DNA from: Pseudisothecium myosuroides
Lineage: Eukaryota > Streptophyta > Bryopsida > Hypnales > Lembophyllaceae
DNA length: 64,000 bases
Reading direction: 5' to 3'
NCBI GenBank assembly: GCA_951799445.1
Contig: OX637288.1
Location: forward strand, 2,792,501-2,856,500
This document shows positions 56,041-64,000 of the stretch, one piece after another. A model generated the notes under the pieces. It had not been told where the DNA came from, did not search any database, and worked only from the letters and a program-made list of their open reading frames with translations. Every line of letters starts with the position of its first letter. Position 1 is the first letter of the stretch. Both the position numbers and the translations under genes were made by a program.

Positions 56041-57022
56041 CCTCTATAGGACCAGCATGTGTTTTTTGGCAACATAGAAATTTTGGGCAGTTACACTAGA
56101 GCTTTGCATATTTTAGGCTGAAATTTTAATAGAAGGTGGAGACAAGGAATATCTTGGAAGGTGGAGACAAGGAATATGCACAAAATTTCATGACATTTGG
56201 AAAGCAGAGTTAAAAGTTATGACCTCACATGTTATTTTTTTTCGTAAATGGGCAGTCTAGATAGATTAAAAAAAACACTTTTTTCATTAATGAAAATTCG
56301 AAATTGGTTTTCTAAGTTATTATACATAAATATTTTGGATAATTCCATTTTGATCAATGAGTCAAAAATTATGAGGAGTTTTTTTTGTTTTAAAAAATAA
56401 TAAAAATTAAACAAATGTACAATTTCCATTGATAAAAGGAAACAATAAACAAAACATGAGGACAAGTCCTGAGCGGGAATTTTTAGCTTTTCAACAACTC
56501 ATTTTCAACCAAACCCTGATAAGCGCCTAATAACCTAATCAACCCAACAGAGCCAGTACCACATCAAGACACAAAGATCGGACTAAAACTGCAAGGAGAT
56601 TGAGAGTCCGCAGGCTTCTCAAAAGCCAATGTTTATACTGTCCAATGAGAACAGGTCAATTAAGGCCAATGAAACTTGAGCTTCATTATGTGAAGGCACC
56701 TACCTCAGGAAGAGCCAGGTTCCATTGCATTTGCTTAATATGAGATCACTCTCCAAAGAAATTAGTTTGAAGCCACATGCAAGGTCCCATCCTAGAGAAG
56801 TTATGAGGAGTTTATGTTTGCGGGCAGTTATAGATTCTCTACTCTAAAATAAACTTTGAAGTCCTTTATCTTACTCAACTTTCAATATTTTTTGAAAAAA
56901 ATAAAATCATAAGATGTAGATTTTTTATTACAACATTGCAACCATTGGAATTAGTATTTTTCATTTTCATAACTAAATTCTTAACAATTTAGTATTTTGA
57001 ATCATTCTCTACTTCTTTCTAT
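56041..57022 (+). mobile_element. TTAA transposon B4, truncated and carrying a retroposon
   Basis: TTAA at 56037-56040, then CCTCTATAGGACCAGCATG. Collinear with B1 up to ACTTCTTTCTATT, where it runs into a D repeat; the right end is lost. A 419-bp insertion lies at 56382-56800. Confidence 0.65.
56382..56800 (-). mobile_element. Retroposed insert (LINE fragment or processed copy), 419 bp
   Basis: Flanked by a 13-bp duplication TTATGAGGAGTTT (56369-56381 and 56801-56813). A T-run at its left border is the 3' poly(A) tail of a minus-strand insertion. Intact B copies show the empty site. The unrelated, GC-richer body ends with ATCAATGGAAATTGTAC before the A-rich tail. No reverse-transcriptase motif is present, so a 5'-truncated LINE and a processed RNA copy remain possible. 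Confidence 0.65.
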
Positions 57023-57500
57023 TGTTTTGTTTATTACTGTAAGATCTTCTGGACCATGCGCCTTCCAATCATTCTTGATATTGTCAAAAAGCGCTCTACG
57101 AGAAGGGATGCACGAGCTTTGTTTTGTGGTGTTCCAACTCACTGGAAAAAGATATTAAATTTCAAAATCTTCATAACTCATAAATTAAAAAATAAAAATA
57201 AAAATATACTTTTATTTTATTGTATTGTGGCAACAACACAAGGTACACTAGTCCATATCGTTAGGTTGTTTGTTTGTTTCAGTGAGATCTGTTGGACCAT
57301 ACGTTCCTCAGGCGTGTTATTGTTATTGTTGGAAAGCTCTCTACAAAGAAGGGTGCACAGGCCTTGTTTTGTGGTGTTTGGACTTACGGTGTTAAAGTTA
57401 TTGAATTTCAAAGTTTTTATAAATAAAAAAATTAGAAAGATACTTTTACTTTTATTTTGGTTGTGGCAACATCATATGGTACACTAGGCCATGGCTAGAA
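57023..57500 (+). repeat. D repeats, two units
   Basis: Continuation of the D cluster after B4 (AGATCTTCTGGACCATGCG, AGCTTTGTTTTGTGG; then AGATCTGTTGGACCATACG, GCCTTGTTTTGTGG). The following 57501-58150 holds no supported gene. A minus-strand frame there has a Cys cluster (CECCSLFDKCVACKK), but it runs into the minisatellite. Confidence 0.55.
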
Positions 57501-58150
57501 TTGACTGGTTTGCTAGCTTTGGTGGCCTATTTCTTCTCCTTTTTGCAAATTGCAGCAAAGTTTTCTTTTCTGCTTCAAATTTAAGGGAGGTGGAAGATTT
57601 GTTGAGAAGCAGCTACGGAAGCTAACATGGTGATCCCCATCGGGTTTTTTTTGGCCACGTGTCAACTTGTTGGCTTTGTTTTACAAGCCAAAATTTAGAG
57701 GGACAACAACGGAGAGATTAGAATCTGGCGGGTCAAATGAAATTTCACTCAAAACAAAAATGTCATCCCTTCTCATCACTGTAGTTGCTCGGAATCCCGT
57801 ACCAACGGATCCAAAAGCAGTTGACAAATTGTTACTAACTGTAATAGTATAGTACTAATAGTACTATTGTGTATTTTTTGCGGAAAAATAGCTTCACTGC
57901 AAACTTCAAGGCAAACCATGACCGCGACTATAACGGCACTATTTGGGCTCCATTGCATTACCGTTGCAATTGCTTCTTGCTTGTTCTAGAAAGACATTAC
58001 AAAGCTCCGTCCATAGTATTTTGAAGGTCTTTTGAGTCCCCGTGAGAGCTCATGCAACTTCTTACAAGCCACACATTTGTCAAAAAGGGAGCAACATTCA
58101 CAAGAGGGTCCCAACAGCAAAAAAGTTGCAACAAGTTTATTGCAGGAATT

Positions 58151-58756
58151 AAGTGAGACGTAATGTGACTCTTCCAAAAGAGGCAGAGCCACTATTGGGA
58201 AGTGGCCCGGGACTTGACCTTCCAAAATACCTTCTCATGTTGCATGTGAAGTTGAAGTGAGACGCAATGTGACTCTTCCAAAAGAGGCGGAGTCGCTATT
58301 GGGAGGTGGCCCGGGACTTGACCTTCCAAAATACCTTCACATGTTGCATGTGAAGTTGAAGTGAGACGCAATGTGACTGTTCCAAAAGAGGCGGAGCCCC
58401 TATTGGGAAGTGGCCTAGGACTTGACCTTCCAAAATACCTTTTCATGGTGCATGTGAAGTTGAAGTGAGACGGAAAGAGGCGGAGCCGCTATTGTAAAGT
58501 GACCCGGGACTTGACCTTCAAAATGCCTTTTCACGTTGCATGTGAAGTTGAAGTGAGCCGCAATGCGACTGTTCCGAAAGAGGCGGAGCCACTATTGGGA
58601 AGTGGCCCGGGACTTGACCTTCAAAAGGCCTTATCACGTTGCATGTGAAGTTGAAGTGAGACGTAATGCAACTATTCCTGAAGAGGCGGAGCCGCTATTG
58701 GGAAGTGGCCCGGAACTTGACCTTCGAAATGACTTTTCACGTTGCATGTGAAGTTG
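58151..58756 (+). repeat. 104-bp minisatellite, six copies
   Basis: Units start AAGTGAGACGCAATGTGACT at 58151, 58255, 58359, 58463, 58551 and 58654. One is shortened to 88 bp. Each holds AAGAGGCGGAGCC, GTGGCCCGGGACTTGACC and TTGCATGTGAAGTTG. GC-rich against an AT-rich background. Confidence 0.9.
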
Positions 58757-58859
58757 AAGCAGTGGCGATACTCTAAATTGACGTCTCCAAGATCTACGGC
58801 CATGACATGTTTAGTCATAAGTAAAATCCAAATGTTATAAAAACCGTAGCCAATTCTAA

Positions 58860-59329
58860 GGCGTTCAATCATGGCATGCTTCCTCTTTTGGCAAATGAAT
58901 TAAATTTTCTGATCTAGGCTAGCATTGGAAACAAAAATATTGAAAATATAAATTAATAAGGGATGATGATTACCCACTGAGTACAAGTTGACCACAATAT
59001 CATCATCTCCCACATTTCTGCATGGGTTTCTTGTTCTACTGTTTCAGCATGAACAGTGGATTTATATTCTGTGGAGTATGATGTTGTGTTTGTTCCAATG
59101 GGAGATGGAATCTAGAATGTTCTTTTAGAATATTTGAGAATATTTGAGAGAGGTTCTGCCGTTATTTCTTTAACTCAGTAACGGTTTTCTGTCCACACAA
59201 AGTTGGAAAAATCAGATTTACAGATGAGTGAGATTTCATTGCTTTTATCAGCAGTCAATTGGGAACTATCCTTTCCACTCTCTTTTTTCTAAGCAAATGA
59301 GACAGGTTTCCGTCTATGCAGCCATGCCT
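58860..59329 (-). repeat. Inverted partner of 38248-38930
   Basis: Read on the minus strand it follows 38250-38930 with deletions. The flanking AGGTAGGAAT element and D repeats are also mirrored, so the duplicated block includes them. Confidence 0.6.
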
Positions 59330-59330
59330 A

Positions 59331-59697
59331 AGGTAGGAATATCAATAACCGGGTTACCCCGCCCACCTCTAATGATAGAGTAGGGTGTCTTGAAACCAAC
59401 AATAGCTGATTCTAAAAAAGATTCAATTTGATCGCATTTGATTGGCTTGCACTTGGTCAAGAACAAGTTCCAAAGGTAGTTGTTTTAGGTGAACTTATGA
59501 GATAAGAATGGGGGTTTAGATGAAGAATCCACATTTATATTGAATATAAAATATTCATTCTTGAGGGAAAAAATTCGAGTTTTTTTTGCATTCTTCCTCA
59601 TCCTTGTTTTTGCACATATTGAACTCAGTTTCTCAAGGAATTCCCCAAATTCTATAGGTTGAAGTGATTATTTTAACCGTTTATGGTATTCCTACCT
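59331..59697 (-). mobile_element. AGGTAGGAAT-type TA element (367 bp)
   Basis: TA at 59329-59330 and 59698-59699, ends AGGTAGGAATATCAATAACC and TATGGTATTCCTACCT. It is the intact form of the element that E1 interrupts at 36435-38245. Confidence 0.75.
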
Positions 59698-59955
59698 TAG
59701 TCCATACTTTAATTTAGGCTATTTGTTTTGTTTGTTTGTTATGGTGAGATTTTTTGGATTGTCTGTCCCTAATTGCGTTCTTGGCACTGTCAAAAAGCTT
59801 TTTGCAAGGAGGGATGCATGGGCTTTGTTTTGTGGCGTTTGGACCTATGATGTGAAAGCTATTGAATTCCAAAGTTTTTCTGAATTAAAAAATTAAAAAA
59901 TTATTTTTATTTTTATTTTATTATACTATGGCAATGGCACAAGGCACACTACTCT
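59698..59955 (+). repeat. D repeat, one unit
   Basis: CCATACTTTAATTTAGGC, TTTGTTATGGTGAGATT, TTCTTGGCACTGTC and GGCTTTGTTTTGTGGCG are present in the usual order. Confidence 0.55.
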
Positions 59956-60101
59956 TTTTGAAAACCTCATAGAAGTTAACTACTTGATTCAAAATTCAAA
60001 GTTAAGTATAAATGGATTTCTAAATGTTTGACTGGAATATTTAACTACTAATTCTAATTCCTATTTCAATTAAACAAGCAAATAATCAAAAGTAAGGTTA
60101 A

Positions 60102-61296
60102 TCCCTAGAGGACCAAGCTGCGTTTTTTTGGCAACATAGTGATTTTGGGCAGCTCACTACGAATAGAGTTTTGTTTTTTTCTTTGAAAATTTTACACAAC
60201 ATGTGCCCGAGGAGTACCTTTAAGGCCCAACAATTTTCATAACTTTTGACAACATAGTTAAAAAGTCATTGCATGATATGTAATTTTCTTTGAACTTTGG
60301 GCAGCTCGGGCAGCTCAAAAAACTTCTTTAAAAATTACTTTAAAAAAAAAAAAAATTGAAATTGGTTCTGTAGATTTAAATATACGTGGGAAGCTTTGAA
60401 TCATTCAATTTGGATCAATGAGTCAAAGTTATGAGGAGTTTTAGTTTGTGGGTAGGTATGGTTTTGAGAGACTCCATACATATTCGCAAACTAAAACTCT
60501 TCATAACTTTTGGCTCATTAATACAAATTAAATGATTCAAAGCTTCCCACGTATAAGGTAAACCAGCCCATCATGGTCAAATGACCCATGACGGACACCT
60601 AAGAGATGGCCCCATGATGGTTATTATCAATTTTTGAGATTTTGAACCACCATCAATGTTTCACCTGACACTATTGGAGTGATTAGTGATCCCATTAGAA
60701 ACATTAGCTTTTTCAGTGTAAATCATTGAAGAAAATGACTTTTTTAAGGCCCTCTAAGTTAGAAAATATTTTGACTTCTTTAGGTGAGGAAGGTGAGCAT
60801 TATGGATACAAGTTTTGTTGGTTTTGGGGTAGTCTACAAACTCTTTTGGACAAAACACTTCAAAAATTCATAGAAAATTCATACTTTGCTGAAAAGATAT
60901 AATTTCAATTGCTATTGTTATTTCTCGCACTTCTCTGTATGTGGGGAGAAAATTAAAAAAAATTAGCCATGGCATGAGGGCAAACCAACAATTCTGACCA
61001 TGATGGGCTGTTTTACCTTATATAAATCTAAAGAACCAATTTCAATTTTTTTTTAATAAAGTAATTTTTAAAGAAGTTTTTTGAACTGCCCAGGTTGCCC
61101 AAAGTTCAAAGAAAATTACATACCATGCAATAACTTCTTAACTATGTTGTCAAAAGCTATGAAAATTGTTGGGCCTTAAAGCTACTCCTCGGACACATGT
61201 TGTGTAATTTTAAAAGAAAAAAAAGAAAAACTCCATTCGTAGTGAGCTGCCCAAAATCACTATGTTGCCCCAAAACACATCTTTTTCCTTTAGGGG
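60102..61296. mobile_element. Foldback TTAA element B5 with nested MITE
   Basis: TTAA at 60098-60101 and 61297-61300. Both halves are the left part of subfamily B, joined head to head near 60477, so the element is a large palindrome. The right arm is split by the TA element 60556-61018. Confidence 0.75.
60556..61018 (+). mobile_element. AGGTAAACC-type MITE (463 bp) with TA target
   Basis: TA at 60554-60555 and 61019-61020, ends AGGTAAACCAGCCCATCATG and CATGATGGGCTGTTTTACCT. The left arm of B5 supplies the uninterrupted sequence (TATACGTGGGAAGC, reverse). The interior includes repeat H. Confidence 0.8.
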
Positions 61297-61517
61297 TTAA
61301 GCACATACCTCCAAGGCCGTTGACACCATGGTTCCATCCTCTTGTGTGATGATGATTTTGTTGTAGCCTATCTGTCTTGTTCCATCTTTTTTGCATACCA
61401 TTTAAATAGGAAGTTTTCAAAGTACTTGTAACTCAAACTATTTTTTTGTTCTTCATCTAATTTCCTTTCTATTTTTTTTACTACTTTCTTTGAGTTTTTT
61501 TTATCCTTCCCCATTAA

Positions 61518-62443
61518 CCCCTAAAGGACCAAACGACATTTTTTGGCAACATAGCAATTTTGGGCAGCTCACTACGAATGTTTTTTTTTTTTTTTTTTTT
61601 CTCCCCCCCTTGAAATTTTCACACAATATGTGTCCTAGGAGTAGCTTTAAGGCCCAACAATTTTTATAACTTTTGACTACATGGTTAAAAAGTGATTGTA
61701 TGATATATAATTTTCATAGTTGGGCGGGCAGCTCAATTTTTTTTAAATCATTTTTTTGAGAAATAAAAATTTAAAATTGGTTTTCTAGATTTATATATGC
61801 ATACAAAGCTTTGAATCATTCCATTTTGATTAATAAGGTGAAAGTTATGAGGAGTTTTAGTTTGCCGGTAGTTATGGAATCTCTACTTTAAAATAAACTT
61901 TGAAGTCCTTTATTTAGCTCAATTTTCAATATTTTTGAAAAAAAAAAAGCATTGGATGTTGATTTCTTATTACAACATTACAACCATTGGAATTGGCATT
62001 TTTCAACTCCATGAAAAAATTCTTAACAATTTAGTGTTTTGAATCAATCTCTACTTCTCTCAACTTATTATTTTTTCTCTATATGTTGTAGAAATCCAAA
62101 TGATATGAAAATTTTCAAGCATATAGCCAACTTGCCTTGAAGAATGAATCCAAAGAAGCACCACCATTTTGGACATTTTTTCATATAAATGTGACCTTGT
62201 GAAGTGTAGTTGCCCGTTTTTTCACAAAGCCAAAAAAAGGATTCTTGTCAATTCAAACGCTAATATCTTGCAATCTACATGGTGAAATTTTTTGAAATTT
62301 TTCCTACATCTTTTCAAACTAGCATAATACAAGATCCTACGGTTACATATGTCCCAAAATGTTTTTTTTTCTAAAATTTGGTACTTAACTAGAAATGGCA
62401 GTTTTGGAGCGTTTTTGGTTCAAACATACTCTGACCTTTAGGG
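61518..62443 (+). mobile_element. TTAA transposon B6 (926 bp)
   Basis: TTAA at 61514-61517 and 62444-62447, left end CCCCTAAAGGACCAAACGAC, right end CTGACCTTTAGGG. A T-run (about 61580-61600) lies near the left end. Confidence 0.8.
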
Positions 62444-62447
62444 TTAA

Positions 62448-64000
62448 ATTCTAATCATTCTAAATTGCTACTGTTGACATTACTATCCTAATTAGTTCTA
62501 ATTGAGACAAAGAATCAAATTAACAAAAAGAAAAGGGCATCATAAACTCCCCTAAGCATCTATTGTACTTAAGTCTGTAGTATCTAATTTAGTCAAATAT
62601 GGTTTTTGGAATCAAACAAACTTTGTTTAATCTAAAGTCAAAGCTTCTATTAGGAGTCAAACTAATCTCCTAATTAATTCTAAAGGTAATCTTGTATTTA
62701 GAAACCTCTGCTTTCTCCTTGAAAACACTCAAATCCACATACTACTGACACTTTTATGCACTTCACTCCTTAGAGATTTGTATTTCTTCCATCTTTCTTC
62801 TCATACTCTCTAATTCTATATATTGAAATTTAAGAAAGGTTATATTTTAAAGATTCAAACATTATTGAGAAGTTATTTGGATGAAATAGAACTTTGAAGC
62901 ACTCTCTTCACATGTTGAAGATTGCGGAGTGCTTAGAGGTTAAGTAGGATGAATACAACTTAATTTCAATAGTATTAAGCAAGGTGATAATGACAATGTT
63001 ATTATAAGTCATGAAATATTGTCCTTCATTTGATTCCTTGTTTTTCGGGGGATTTACTCCCCTATATGTTTGGTAACCACATGCAATAATGGGGTATTTA
63101 ATGGGGGGGTATTTATGTGCTTGCAAGTATTTTTTCTCTCCTTGTTTTAAAAAAAAAGCTACCAAAGGGTATTTTTTAGCACCCTATTTTTTTTTATAAA
63201 TGAATAGGGGGACTAATTTTTGGCACCCTATTTTTTTCAACGTCATAGAACTACGTGATACCAAGGAGAATACTATTGCATTGCAAAATCATGTGAGTTT
63301 GTGGCAAGCACTACATAGCATTTAAATTGCCCAAAGTTAGCGCTTAAGTGAAATTGTACTTCACTATCAGAAAATTCACTACATTACTAATATGTAGAGA
63401 ATGACATTTGGAAAAAATAGAACTCTAGAGAGTCGCTGGGCTCCCGCATGAAATTCTAGAGTGCCATACATGCAAAAAAGAAAGACCATAAGTACAAAAC
63501 CAAGATGCAATGAATAGTTTTGACAATTGAATAAAGTCCGGATTACAAAATAAATGGGGTGTCCTGTGATTTTAGATGAAGCCTTGCAGTTATAGAATTG
63601 CCAAACAAAAATCTGAAATTCTCCAATCCACTAAGAGTGAACCAAACTAAATCACCATTTGTGAATGAATTGCCAAAAGAGAAAATGGCATCACCAAATT
63701 AGCACTGCTGCAATTCCAAAAGCAAAAATAAGATTCAAACAACTGCACTTATTCAATTCCCAAATAGGCAACAACATTGAAACACCACCGACTTGCACAA
63801 GCTAGCATTTACACTCGCATTCACAAGAAAAACTAATCGTGAAACAAAGAACCAAACACAACTCAAGCAAAACCAGAGTTCAGATGAAATAAAACCGGTA
63901 AAAGCATGGTGACACAGAATTTAGGGGAATATACCAAAATTGAATATAATACTTGTACTCACAAACACATGTTCCGATAGTAGCAGTTTAACTTCCTAAG
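62448..64000. other. AT-rich stretch, nothing recognised
   Basis: No supported gene. A short direct repeat GCACCCTATTTTTTT occurs at about 63179 and 63224 beside G-runs (63045-63110). The last kilobase is single-copy within this window and could be flank of a gene outside it. Confidence 0.35.

Noticed and set aside
57056..57487. 143-codon plus-strand frame
   Set aside because: It is entirely D-repeat sequence; other copies of the repeat are not open in this frame.
57986..58225. Frame with a cysteine cluster (CECCSLFDKCVACKK)
   Set aside because: It begins in the minisatellite and has no complete known zinc-binding spacing. No neighbouring exon was found.

Overview
The window looks like nuclear DNA of a nonseed land plant, most likely a liverwort (inference). 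It is AT-rich and intron-bearing, with plant-type splice sites and TATA boxes. It carries an F-box gene and two microbial-type terpene synthase (MTPSL) genes, a family known from nonseed plants and not from seed plants. Genes are sparse. Most of the 64 kb is transposon and repeat sequence, with many nested insertions whose ends can be read directly.

Layout. An F-box gene lies at 258-1406 (minus strand). A degenerate tandem-repeat unit (R1, about 2040-3430) comes next, then the two-exon gene MTPSL1 (4378-8453, minus). The same block recurs about 23 kb further on: a longer repeat array (R2, 23900-26750), a conserved promoter-like segment, and MTPSL2 (27948-31199, minus). This is an old tandem segmental duplication. 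A broken third copy of MTPSL exon 1 lies at 16926-18215. Each intact gene has a short first exon that reads as a plastid transit peptide. It splices in phase across a long intron to one large exon carrying the terpene-synthase motifs DDLFFD, NDxxSxxxE and RY. In MTPSL1 the serine of the second motif is a leucine.

The repeats belong to recognisable groups: (1) a TTAA-flanked DNA-transposon superfamily with ends like CCCCTAAAGGACC, at least fourteen copies and a fifth or more of the window; (2) TA-flanked MITEs beginning AGGTAGG or AGGTAAC; (3) a 'CTACAC..ATAGTGAAATTAGG' family; (4) long foldback elements; (5) a 4-bp-TSD element starting GGGTGATTGC; (6) a Stowaway-type element; (7) a pogo-like MITE; (8) a retroposon with a 13-bp target duplication; (9) a dispersed satellite-like unit (D); (10) several local tandem arrays. 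No transposase or reverse transcriptase gene was recognised, so the elements visible here look non-autonomous.

The duplicated MTPSL introns serve as natural controls. An element present in one intron is absent from the other, which shows the empty insertion site and the target duplication. From about 32.6 kb to the end I recognise no convincing intact gene. A 136-codon reading frame at 53503-53913 is the only candidate.
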